Under the pieces are notes generated by a model, which had not been told where the DNA came from, did not search any database, and saw only the letters and a list, made by a program, of their open reading frames with translations. Of a stretch of 64,000 nucleotides of DNA, positions 52,677 to 60,863 are shown piece by piece (the stretch's first letter is position 1; the number at the start of each line of letters is the position of its first letter). Made by a program: the position numbers and the translations under genes. Location: the NCBI RefSeq assembly GCF_036409155.1, contig NZ_JAZGLW010000006.1, positions 124,001 through 188,000 on the forward strand, written 5' to 3'. The stretch is from Mycobacterium sp. 050128. GTDB lineage: Bacteria; Actinomycetota; Actinomycetes; Mycobacteriales; Mycobacteriaceae.

Positions 52677-53327
52677 ATGCCTACCACGTCCCGCGCGGCC
52701 CGGTCAAGCAACTGGGAGCCGGCCAACACAGCGCCAACTCCGCGCAGCAAAAGGAACGGTGATGCAGGGGCCCGCAGCAAGCTGATCGAGGCGACCGCCC
52801 GGATCATGCGCGATGAAGGCTATGCCGCGGCCACGTCACGGCGGGTGGCCGCCGAGGCCGGCGTCAAGCAGGCGCTGGTTTACTACTACTTTCCGACGAT
52901 GGACGACCTGTTCCTGGACGTGCTGCGCGCCGGCGCGGAGGCTGCGCTGGTGCGGATGCGAGCCCTGCTCGCCGATGACGATCCGCTCCAGGCGCTGTGG
53001 CTGCTGAACAGCGACCCCGCATTGACGACTCTCAACGCCGAGTTCATGGCATTAGCCAACCACCGCAAGTCAATTGGAGCCGAGCTCAAAGCGTACGCCG
53101 AACGTGTCCGCGACATCGAGACGGCGGCCGTCACGATGGTGCTGCGCGCCAACGACGTCGATCTCGAGAAGTATCCACCGGTCGCGATCTCGATGCTGAT
53201 CGCGCAAACCGCGCGCAGCCTGTGCAACGAGAACGCCGTCGGCGTCACCCAAGGCCACGACGAATTGCGCGCATTCGTCCAACGCCAGATCAGCCTGCTG
53301 AAATCGTCTGCGCCCGCATCGACATAG
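52677..53327 (+). CDS. TetR-family regulator of the ferredoxin-P450 operon
   Basis: A 216-residue TetR protein. The helix-turn-helix is GYAAATSRRVAAEAGVKQAL with VYYYFPTMDDL. The ligand domain contains EFMALANHRKSIGAELKAYA, closely matching EFMALGNHRKSIRTE of the regulator at 29108, so the two are paralogues. A 30-residue charged lead precedes the DNA-binding part. ATG 52677 is used; the frame is open far upstream without coding character. Control of the divergent ferredoxin-P450-ALDH operon is likely. Confidence 0.88.
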   Translation: MPTTSRAARSSNWEPANTAPTPRSKRNGDAGARSKLIEATARIMRDEGYAAATSRRVAAEAGVKQALVYYYFPTMDDLFLDVLRAGAEAALVRMRALLADDDPLQALWLLNSDPALTTLNAEFMALANHRKSIGAELKAYAERVRDIETAAVTMVLRANDVDLEKYPPVAISMLIAQTARSLCNENAVGVTQGHDELRAFVQRQISLLKSSAPAST

Positions 53328-53538
53328 CCCCGCTAGCCCCAGTATGCGGCGGTCCACAGCGACAGTGGCATTTTGTTCCGCCCACAGCATTGCTGGACTC
53401 CGTTCACGGCCATCTGTTGACAACCGCACCGCAACGATGTCACGCTTCCTGTTCGAACGACCAAATAGTTTGGGTGGTAGGCAGGCGCGGGTCGGGTCAC
53501 TAACCCATCCCGGTCGCCGGAGGCAGTGAGGTGCAGTC

Positions 53539-54378
53539 ATGGGTGGACGAGTTGAGGGCAAGGTCGCGTTTATCACCGGCGCGGCCCGCGGCCAAGGACG
53601 CAGCCACGCGGTGCGTCTAGCCCAAGAAGGCGCCGACATCATCGCGGTCGATATCTGCAAACCCATCAGCAGCAGCAGCCAGATCGCCCGGTCGACAACC
53701 GATGACCTGGCCCAGACCGCAGATCTTATCAAGGGCCTCAACCGTCGTATCGTGACCGCAGAAGTCGACGTGCGCGACTACGACGCTCTTAAGGCGGCAG
53801 TCGACAGCGGTGTCGAGCAGCTTGGCCGCTTGGACATCATTTGCGCCAACGCCGGAATCGGCAACGGCGGCCAGACCCTCGACAAGACCAGCGAAGGCGA
53901 CTGGCAAGACATGATCGACGTCAACCTCTCGGGAGTCTGGAAAACCGTCAAAGCTGGTGTTCCACACCTGGTTTCGCAAGGGCAAGGTGGATCACTTATC
54001 CTGACCAGCTCGGTTGGCGGCCTCAAGGCCTACCCGCACACCGGCCACTACATCGCTGCCAAACACGGCGTCGTTGGCCTGATGCGGACCTTCGCCGTCG
54101 AACTCGGCCAACACTTCATCCGCGTCAATTCCGTTCACCCCACCAACGTCAACACACCGATGTTCATGAACGAGGGAACGATGAAAATGTTTCGGCCCGA
54201 TCTGGAGAACCCCGGCCCAGAGGACCTCAAGGTCGCAGCACAGTTCATGCACGTCCTCCCGGTCGGCTGGGTCGAACCAGTGGACATCAGCAACGCGGTG
54301 CTGTTCCTGGCCTCCGACGAATCCCGTTACATCACAGGACTTCCCGTCACCGTCGATGCAGGAAGCATGCTCAAGTAG
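53539..54378 (+). CDS. Mycofactocin-type SDR oxidoreductase
   Basis: A 279-residue SDR with TGAARGQGRSHAVRLAQEGA, the insertion after DICKPISSSSQIARS, and DDLAQTADLI. Ser, Tyr and Lys lie in TSSVGGLKA and HYIAAKHGVVGLM. The C-terminal VTVDAGSMLK ends the fold. It stands 211 bases after the TetR gene on the same strand. It is the fourth mycofactocin-type SDR in the window, so the organism must make or obtain that cofactor if they are active. Confidence 0.9.
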   Translation: MGGRVEGKVAFITGAARGQGRSHAVRLAQEGADIIAVDICKPISSSSQIARSTTDDLAQTADLIKGLNRRIVTAEVDVRDYDALKAAVDSGVEQLGRLDIICANAGIGNGGQTLDKTSEGDWQDMIDVNLSGVWKTVKAGVPHLVSQGQGGSLILTSSVGGLKAYPHTGHYIAAKHGVVGLMRTFAVELGQHFIRVNSVHPTNVNTPMFMNEGTMKMFRPDLENPGPEDLKVAAQFMHVLPVGWVEPVDISNAVLFLASDESRYITGLPVTVDAGSMLK

Positions 54379-55462
54379 GCCACGAAGACCGATCCGACAG
54401 ACCGCTGTCGGGCGAGTTGGCCTGGATGTCTCGGAATAGACGGCATACGAGGGTCTCGAAATGCGTATTGGTGCCGCGAGTTCGGCGCCGATGGCTCCTC
54501 GAGGGGTCGAGCCATACGCAACCGGGTTACCAGACATACCCGCACGAGCGTCGCGGCTCAACCCGCGACGTCTGACTCATCAAAGGCACTCGTCGTTTAC
54601 TCACCACCGACCGCGTTCTCGGCTGGCTTACCCCTCGTCCGCTACGGACGTGTATTTGGTGCTGGTGGAGGTACGTGACCCTGCTGACCAACCGAAATAT
54701 GTCCACGCTCGCCCTATTTGAACTTGAAGCGGTGTCATGGAAAATCCGTAAGGTGTCGGAATCGGGGCGGCCGGGTCTGCGGGCCAAGTCAGGCTGTCCG
54801 CTTACTGAGGTCAGCTTCTGTACGGATGCGGATGCGATAGTACGACCACGGTTGACGATGTTCGGCCGGAGTGCCCACCATCTGATCGAGGAGATTAGTG
54901 GCATGCAGGGCCAGGTCGACGTGGTACCGGACAAGCCCTAAGTTGCTGAAGGCCCGGAATACGTCATCGCGGCCTACGCAGGGAGTGTCGTCTCCGACAG
55001 CAGCTCGAGTGCGCAGAGAAGAGCCGTGCGGACATCCCCGCAAGCCCGATGGATTTGACGCTCGGCATTAGGCGGGGTGCCTCGATGTGATGGTGCGCTG
55101 CGGATGAGTTCGGCATTCGCCGGTGTTGGACTGGCGGGCACTGCCATGGGATTGCTCCTTGCAATTGGATAGTCCTGCTTGGACTTTGGGAATCGCCGGT
55201 ACAAGCCGTTACTGCGGCTTGTACCCAAAGCTGTTCAAGTACAGGCGAACTCAACTCGTTGAAATGGTCAATCTGGTTGGCTTCGGGCTTTCCATTGGTC
55301 GTGTCGACGCTTGATCCGCGTAGAAGTGTCCTTCGCGGCGCTACCCAGCGCGCTCAAACGTTCGTAGGCGCTGATATGAGACTGACGACTCGTCCACCTT
55401 CTGGTTCTATTGCGGTGGTGATCGTGTCTTGGCGGCCATCCACGGCGCTGTCTTAAGGCATT
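54379..55462. other. Non-coding or degraded stretch
   Basis: About 1.08 kb with no confident gene. On the minus strand, RTALLCALELLSETTLPA (about 55010) and then DVFRAFSNLGLVRYHVDLAL (about 54930) read in two frames like pieces of one helical protein, which I cannot name. A plus-strand frame at 54675-54941 is also open. I take this as decayed sequence separating the catabolic module from the hydrogenase-related genes. Confidence 0.4.
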
Positions 55463-56521
55463 TCATCGGACGCTTCCGGTGGGGGACCACTTCTCTTCGA
55501 TCCGGCCGTAGCGCCACACCAGCAAAGCGATCGCCCAGGTGACCACGAACAATCCGACGACCACGAAGCCCAGCGTGTTGAGGTCCAGGCCGCCGAGCCA
55601 AGCCCAGAACGGGCCCTGCCAACCGAATTGAGTGGCGAATAGGCCGAGCAGTTCGATGCTGCCGATCAGCAGGGCGACGGCCACCGAGAGCCCGGTGATG
55701 GTGATGTTGTAGTAGATCTTGCGCACCGGATTGGAAAAGGCCCAGCCGTAGGCGAAGTTCATGAACGAGCCGTCGATGGTGTCCAGCAGGCACATGCCGG
55801 CGGTGAACAACACGGGCAGGCACAGGATCGCGTACCACGGCAACCCCGCTGCGGCGCTGGTGCCGGCCAGTACCAGCAGTGCGATCTCGGTGGCGGTGTC
55901 GAACCCCAGACCGAACAGCAACCCGATCGGGTACATCTGCCAGGAACGGGTGATCGAGGTGGTGAACCGGCCGAGGAACCGGTTGAACAGCCCGCGATTG
56001 TCCAATTGCTGTTCCAGCTCGGTCTCGTCGTAGTCGCCGCGGCGCAATCGGGCGAACACCCGCAGGATGCCCACCAGCACAATGATGTTGAGGAGGGCGA
56101 TCACATAGAGGAACACGCCCGAGATGCTGGTCCCGATCAGTCCCGTGTAGTGGTGCAGCGTCGACGAATCGTCTGCGACCGGCCCGGCGATCGCCTTGAC
56201 ACCCGTCGCCAGCAGCACCGCCAATACGAACACCACCGTTGAGTGGCCCAGCGAGAAGAAGAATCCGACGGCCAACGGGCGCTGCCCGTCGCTCATCAGC
56301 TTGCGGGTGGTGTTGTCGATGGCGGCGATGTGGTCGGCGTCGAACGCGTGCCGCAGGCCCAGGGTGTAGGCCGTCACCCCGACGCCGATGCCAAAGGCCT
56401 TGCCGTCCAAGCTGAATTGGGCAGGATCGACGACGTAGACCAGGGTGCCCCAACCCGCCAGGTGCAGCGCGACGATGATGGCCGCCATCACGCCGAGCCG
56501 CCGCCACTCCGGCGGGGTCAA
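55463..56521 (-). CDS. nicT: NicT-like nickel/cobalt permease (NiCoT family)
   Basis: An integral membrane NiCoT transporter of about 352 residues with eight predicted helices. The signature in helix II is LRHAFDADHIAAIDNTTRKL. Helix III motif is GFFFSLGHSTVVF, and LGFDTATEI and LPVLFTAGMCLLDTIDGSFM follow. Closely similar proteins import Ni2+ for hydrogenase or urease. The start is problematic. A good ribosome site and ATG at 56544 open an eight-codon frame that ends in TGA overlapping TTG 56521 of the main frame. The transporter is either translated from TTG by coupling or damaged by a one-base shift. A Nur-like box lies about 90 bases upstream. Confidence 0.85.
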   Translation of the reverse strand: MTPPEWRRLGVMAAIIVALHLAGWGTLVYVVDPAQFSLDGKAFGIGVGVTAYTLGLRHAFDADHIAAIDNTTRKLMSDGQRPLAVGFFFSLGHSTVVFVLAVLLATGVKAIAGPVADDSSTLHHYTGLIGTSISGVFLYVIALLNIIVLVGILRVFARLRRGDYDETELEQQLDNRGLFNRFLGRFTTSITRSWQMYPIGLLFGLGFDTATEIALLVLAGTSAAAGLPWYAILCLPVLFTAGMCLLDTIDGSFMNFAYGWAFSNPVRKIYYNITITGLSVAVALLIGSIELLGLFATQFGWQGPFWAWLGGLDLNTLGFVVVGLFVVTWAIALLVWRYGRIEEKWSPTGSVR

Positions 56522-56611
56522 GGGCGCTCGCCGCCGTCGTCCATGTCTCCGCTCCTTGGGTGTGAGACACGAAAACCAAGTCAAGAAAACGCTAACAACC
56601 ACCCCGGCCTG

Positions 56612-56628
56612 ATGCAATTGATTTGCAA
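56612..56628. promoter_or_regulatory. Nur-type (Fur-family nickel regulator) box
   Basis: ATGCAA-TTGAT-TTGCAA matches the published Streptomyces Nur consensus tTGCaa-N5-ttGCAA in geometry and in all but the outermost base. It lies upstream of the nickel permease gene, where a nickel-dependent repressor would bind. The divergent HAD gene starts 173 bases away on the other side. Confidence 0.65.
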
Positions 56629-56801
56629 TAACGAATGCGGGGAATCCGCCATCGACTGTTAAGCGTTGCCTAAATCGTTGCTGGGCCAGTGCAAGATCGC
56701 GCTGGACAGCGACCCATTCGCTTGTAACGTGCCTCGGAGGCCGAGTCCAAAGCAAATATTTGGTGTTCGTCATTGGCCGTGCCACCGCGTAGAGTTGCTG
56801 T

Positions 56802-57833
56802 GTGAGTTCGGATTTGGATACGACAACTTTGGCAGCCGAACACGACTGCCTACTCCTAGATCTCGACGGCACGGTTTATTGTGGGTTGGCCCCAATCGCC
56901 GGCGCGGTTGAAACACTGCAAGGCATCGTGATTCGGAAATTGTTCTTGACGAACAACGCTTCGCGGTCGGCAGCCGAAGTGGTAAACCATATGGGTGAGT
57001 TGGGCTTCGCGATTGACCCGAGCGATGTTGTCACCAGCGCACATACCGCTGCTCGCTTGATCGCAGACATGCTACCTTGCGGCTCCAGGGTTTTGGTGAT
57101 TGGCACTGAAGCACTCGCCGCTGAGGTGGCTGATGTCGGACTGACCCCCGTGCGGTCGTGGGAGGATGCGCCCCTCGCCGTGGTGCAGGGGCATTCACCG
57201 CGTACGGACTGGGCTGCGCTGGCCGAGGGTGCCCTGGCCATCCGGGCGGGTGCGCTGTGGGTTGCGTGCAATATTGATGTGACTTTTCCCACCGAACGCG
57301 GCCTGGTGCCGGGCAATGGCGCCATGGTCGACGCGCTGCGCGCCGCCACCGGGGCCCAACCGCTCGTTGTCGGAAAACCGCAGCCACATATGGTGCGAGA
57401 TGGCCTCGGGCGCGGGCGTTTCGAATCGCCGCTAGTCGTCGGTGACCGCCTCGACACCGATATCGCCGGCGCGGCAGCTGCGGGTTTGCCCAGCTTGCTC
57501 GTGTTGAGCGGCGTCACTACCGCAGCCGATGTCGTCCGTGCCGAATCTGAGTGCCGACCAACGTATATCGCGGAGGACCTGTGTGCACTTGCCACGACAG
57601 GTGCCGCCCTGCGTGTCGGCCCCCAACCCGGTTGGCATACCGAAATCGGCCGTGATGCCGTGACTATCACTTCGGCGACTCGGGACAGTGAAGATCCCGG
57701 ATTGTCGGTGGTCCGCGCGGCCGCGCACGCGGCCTGGTGCGCCGAATTCGCTTGTGGGTCACCCGTTTTGCGCGCAGGTGATGAGCGCGCCCGCCGCGCA
57801 CTTGACGCGTGGTGTCTATTGGATCGCACATAG
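56802..57833 (+). CDS. HAD-superfamily hydrolase, NagD-like
   Basis: A 343-residue class IIA HAD phosphatase. Motif I is LLLDLDGTVY (nucleophile Asp20, Asp22), motif II LFLTNNAS, the lysine in VVGKPQP and motif IV VVGDRLDTDI. The C-terminal 70 residues beyond motif IV are longer than in NagD. GTG 56802 is the only sensible start. It is divergent from the nickel permease and convergent with the last gene of the hyp operon (4 bases between stops). A role in hydrogenase maturation or in clearing a phosphorylated metabolite is conjecture. Confidence 0.87.
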   Translation: MSSDLDTTTLAAEHDCLLLDLDGTVYCGLAPIAGAVETLQGIVIRKLFLTNNASRSAAEVVNHMGELGFAIDPSDVVTSAHTAARLIADMLPCGSRVLVIGTEALAAEVADVGLTPVRSWEDAPLAVVQGHSPRTDWAALAEGALAIRAGALWVACNIDVTFPTERGLVPGNGAMVDALRAATGAQPLVVGKPQPHMVRDGLGRGRFESPLVVGDRLDTDIAGAAAAGLPSLLVLSGVTTAADVVRAESECRPTYIAEDLCALATTGAALRVGPQPGWHTEIGRDAVTITSATRDSEDPGLSVVRAAAHAAWCAEFACGSPVLRAGDERARRALDAWCLLDRT

Positions 57834-57837
57834 CAGA

Positions 57838-58677
57838 TCACTCTGTCGGCAATCGGGCCGCTAGGGCGGGATCGATCCGAGCTCGCGCACGTACGGATGC
57901 ACACGAGGCCTGCACGATCATTGGCGCATCGGAATCGCTGCCTTTCGGTATCTGAATCGCTGCGCTGTCGGGGTTCTCCCGGTGCGCCATCAGCCAGTCG
58001 TAGAGCAGCCAATCTAGCGCGCATGCCACCGTATTGGGGTCCGCTTCGTCGGTTGCCACGCCTGTGACGCAGGCTTCGAGTGCCTCGCGATGCTCGCGTC
58101 TGGCGGCGTCCTTGTTCACCCCCGAGCTGTCGAACAGCATCATTGACAGCGTCAGCGGATACCGTTGGCCGGACTCCGATTTGAGGATCCAGCGGCCGCC
58201 CCTCCAGGGTTGCTCCGGGTCGACCAGAACCATCTGCCCGAATCCACTGGTTACTCCCAGCGAGGGCTCGTCGAGCTCACCGTCGAACGGGGCCGGCCCT
58301 AAGAGGCCGACAGCGAAGCGAGCGCGTATCGAGAGCAGGGCCGCAGTGCCAATAATCTTGCCAGCCCGCGTATCCGGGACGATCCCGGTGACTTCTGCGG
58401 CCGACGCGTAATCCCGCATCAGCAGATCCAAACTCCGGTGCAGAAATACCAAGTGGGAACGTTCATCTGCGTCGGGGCGCCTGCCCCCACCAAGTAGTTC
58501 TCCGAATCGGCCCGCCGCAATGATCAATGCGTCGTCGAGGGCCTCGAGATGAGTCGCCATCAAACGGTCGGCCTCGTCATCTCCCATGACGAGGTCCGGC
58601 AGGGTCGTGGGTGCACCATCTGAGGTGTTCCAGTAGAACCCGATCTGCCCCTCGGACTGGATGATTCGTGGCCTCAT
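57838..58677 (-). CDS. Hydrogenase-cluster protein of unknown function
   Basis: A 279-residue soluble protein starting MRPRIIQSEGQIGFYWNTSD. It has no signal peptide or clear motif; a helical central part contains DERSHLVFLHRSLDLLMRDY and LLSIRARFAVGLLG. ATG 58677 overlaps the stop of the DUF6390-like gene (ATGA), so it is the last gene of the hyp operon. Translational coupling to maturation genes makes a part in hydrogenase assembly or regulation likely. I do not recognise the family. Confidence 0.75.
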   Translation of the reverse strand: MRPRIIQSEGQIGFYWNTSDGAPTTLPDLVMGDDEADRLMATHLEALDDALIIAAGRFGELLGGGRRPDADERSHLVFLHRSLDLLMRDYASAAEVTGIVPDTRAGKIIGTAALLSIRARFAVGLLGPAPFDGELDEPSLGVTSGFGQMVLVDPEQPWRGGRWILKSESGQRYPLTLSMMLFDSSGVNKDAARREHREALEACVTGVATDEADPNTVACALDWLLYDWLMAHRENPDSAAIQIPKGSDSDAPMIVQASCASVRARARIDPALAARLPTE

Positions 58678-59423
58678 GGCATGTTCGCCTTGAGCCGGCG
58701 ATTGGTGGCTGCCAACTGCCGGTCGGTGCTGTCCTTGAGCCTGGCCACCTGTTCGGGCCTGAGGCGATCGCACACCCGTCCCCAGTGCGTGGCGACGATG
58801 GCACCTCGCGTCAGCGGGCCTTGTCGTGCCTCTTCTGCGTCAACGCCGACTTGGTGGACTTCGGGTGCTGATAACGACAAGGAGGTTCCTGTCCAAACGA
58901 GTCGCCGCGACTCGACCAGCGCAGTCGCTCCAACGCTCGACAATACTGTGGCCCAGGTTATTCGGCAGTTATCGAGCACGGCCAGTGGATGTTGTTCTGG
59001 GCCTTTGCCGAGCAACCGCGACCACGGATAGACGCCGAACACGTGAAAGCTGTGATTCGGTGCAGCTTCACCGGCGAGATCCTCGGTGAGGTGGGCCCAG
59101 TAGTGACCGGCCCGGGGACCGAGAATCGCCAGTAGTTCCCTGGTGAACGTCGGCGGATGCAGTTCGGCGCAGACTCCGCCTCCCAGCCAATAGGAATCAA
59201 CGAGGCGGTAGTCGAGAGGATCCGGGATTCCTGTCATCCGCGACATCACTTGGAGGTAGGGCCATGCCCCGGTGAATTGCCTTGCCGCCTTGCCAATCTC
59301 GTCCCGCGTACCGCCGCGGAGCCCGGGCGAGTTCGGTGGCCCGCAGTAGCCGAGCTGGTTGGGGGCATAGGCGTAGCGCGCGAACATTGCTGCACCGCAG
59401 GGGGTGATGTCCCCCCCGGTCAT
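58674..59423 (-). CDS. DUF6390-like hydrogenase-cluster protein
   Basis: A 249-residue protein beginning MTGGDITPCGAAMFARYAYA then PNQLGYCGPPNS. This beginning recalls the DUF6390 proteins encoded in actinobacterial [NiFe]-hydrogenase loci, a recollection I could not check. Other conserved-looking parts are FHVFGVYPWSRLL and VLDNCRITWATV. ATG 59423 overlaps the hypD stop, and the gene overlaps its downstream neighbour, so all three are co-translated. The biochemical role is unknown. The several conserved cysteines and aromatic residues could indicate cofactor or metal handling. Confidence 0.75.
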   Translation of the reverse strand: MTGGDITPCGAAMFARYAYAPNQLGYCGPPNSPGLRGGTRDEIGKAARQFTGAWPYLQVMSRMTGIPDPLDYRLVDSYWLGGGVCAELHPPTFTRELLAILGPRAGHYWAHLTEDLAGEAAPNHSFHVFGVYPWSRLLGKGPEQHPLAVLDNCRITWATVLSSVGATALVESRRLVWTGTSLSLSAPEVHQVGVDAEEARQGPLTRGAIVATHWGRVCDRLRPEQVARLKDSTDRQLAATNRRLKANMP

Positions 59424-60565
59424 GTCCGCGTGCCCTGCCCGATCAGCGTAGCTGCGTCGCGATGCAGCCTGCCGAAGTTGTAGTAGGCGGCGCACGCGCC
59501 CTCAGGGGAGACCATGCAGGTGCCGATCGGGGTTTCGGGTGTGCATGCCGTCCCGAATACTTTGCACTCCCACGGCTTGAGGACACCTTTGAGGACCTCG
59601 CCGCACTGGCAGGCTTTCGGATCGGCCACCCGTACCCCGGGCAGCGCGAATCGCTGCTCTGAATCGAACTCCGCGAAATCGTCGTGTAGCCGCAACGCAC
59701 TCTGCGAGATGAACCCGAGTCCCCGCCACTCGAAGTGCGGCCTGAGAGCGAAGACTTCACCCATTAGCGCCAGTGCCGCAGGGTTGCCGTTTTCGTGAAC
59801 TACGCGCTTGTACTGGTTCTCGACTTCGCAGCGGCCCTCGCGGATCTGGCGCAGCAGCATCGCGACCGACGCCAAGATGTCTAGCGGCTCGAATCCGGCT
59901 ACCACCAACGGTTTTCGATAGACCTCGGGCACGAACCGATAAGGCCGGTTGCCGACCACGGTCGACACGTGCCCGGGGCCGATGAATCCGGACAGCCGCA
60001 GATCAGGCGACTCCAAGATCGCCTTTATCGGCGGCACGATCGTGACGTGGTTGCAGAACACGGTTAAGTTGTTGATCCCGAGCTCTCGTGCGCGCACGAG
60101 AGTGACCGCGGTCGACGGGGCAGTCGTTTCAAACCCAATTGCGAAGAAGACGATCTGCTTGTCAGGGTTTTCCACTGCGATCTTCAGCGCGTCCAGTGGC
60201 GAGTAGACGAACCGCACGTCGGCGCCGCCGGCCTTGGCGTCGAGAAGACTGCCATTCGAGCCAGGAACCCGCATCATGTCCCCGAAGCAGGTGAAGATCA
60301 CATGTGGCTGGCGCGCCAGCCACATCGCGTCATCGATGCGGCCCATCGGGATCACACACACCGGACAACCTGGGCCATGTACTAGTTCGACGTTGTCCGG
60401 TAGCAGGTGTTCGATGCCATGCCGATAGATCGTGTGGGTGTGCCCTCCACACACCTCCATGAACTTGAAAGATTCGTCCCCGCCACCGGAATTGGCCAGT
60501 GTGCCAATGGCTGTTAACAGTTTTCGGGCGGCCGCAGGATCACGGAATTCGTCTACAAATCGCAT
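59420..60565 (-). CDS. hypD: Hydrogenase maturation protein HypD
   Basis: A 381-residue HypD, the [4Fe-4S] scaffold that with HypC assembles the Fe(CN)2CO unit. The motifs are MEVCGGHTHTIYRHG (Cys39), GPGCPVCVIP (Cys67, Cys70) and FFAIGFETTAPSTA. The C-terminal cluster cysteines lie in DPKACQCGEVLKG and CKVFGTACTPETPIGTC. ATG 60565 has GGAG upstream. It follows hypC by 13 bases and overlaps the next gene. All essential cysteines are present, so it should be functional. Confidence 0.97.
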   Translation of the reverse strand: MRFVDEFRDPAAARKLLTAIGTLANSGGGDESFKFMEVCGGHTHTIYRHGIEHLLPDNVELVHGPGCPVCVIPMGRIDDAMWLARQPHVIFTCFGDMMRVPGSNGSLLDAKAGGADVRFVYSPLDALKIAVENPDKQIVFFAIGFETTAPSTAVTLVRARELGINNLTVFCNHVTIVPPIKAILESPDLRLSGFIGPGHVSTVVGNRPYRFVPEVYRKPLVVAGFEPLDILASVAMLLRQIREGRCEVENQYKRVVHENGNPAALALMGEVFALRPHFEWRGLGFISQSALRLHDDFAEFDSEQRFALPGVRVADPKACQCGEVLKGVLKPWECKVFGTACTPETPIGTCMVSPEGACAAYYNFGRLHRDAATLIGQGTRT

Positions 60566-60578
60566 TGTCAACTCCAGG

Positions 60579-60851
60579 TCAGACGATCGACGAGTTGTCG
60601 AACGCTTCAATCTCGTCGGAATAGGCTTGGCCTAGATTCTTAACCGCAGCCAGGGTCAGCAACGCCTCGGTTTCGTCAATTTTGGCCATCGCAAAGCCAA
60701 CGTGCACTAGCACCCAGTCTTCTGGTTCGGGCATGTCGTCCTCGAGCAGGCGCACGCTGATGATTCTGCGCACACCGCTGACCTCCACTTTGGCCAGACA
60801 GTTTGCAGCGTCGGTGATTTCGATGATCTGTCCGGGAATTCCTAGGCACAT
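60579..60851 (-). CDS. hypC: Hydrogenase assembly chaperone HypC (copy next to hypD)
   Basis: A 90-residue HypC with the essential N-terminal MCLGIPGQI, whose Cys2 holds the Fe(CN)2CO unit, then the beta-barrel with VEVSGVRRIISVRLL and the exit motif DWVLVHVGFAMAKIDE. It lies 12 bases after hypE and 13 before hypD, the usual hypE-hypC-hypD order reversed by strand. A second complete HypC is encoded at 63378 and a HypC-like domain at 62671, so client specificity may differ. Confidence 0.96.
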   Translation of the reverse strand: MCLGIPGQIIEITDAANCLAKVEVSGVRRIISVRLLEDDMPEPEDWVLVHVGFAMAKIDETEALLTLAAVKNLGQAYSDEIEAFDNSSIV

Positions 60852-60863
60852 GATCCAATCCTC

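Noticed and set aside
55407-56579. Long 390-codon minus-strand frame overlapping the nickel permease
   Set aside because: It is Arg/His/Gly-rich and has no family resemblance. It is the out-of-frame shadow of the permease.
56753-56762. CAAATATTTG palindrome before the HAD gene
   Set aside because: Only ten bases and AT-rich. It lacks the spacing of a Nur or Fur box, so I did not list it as a site.
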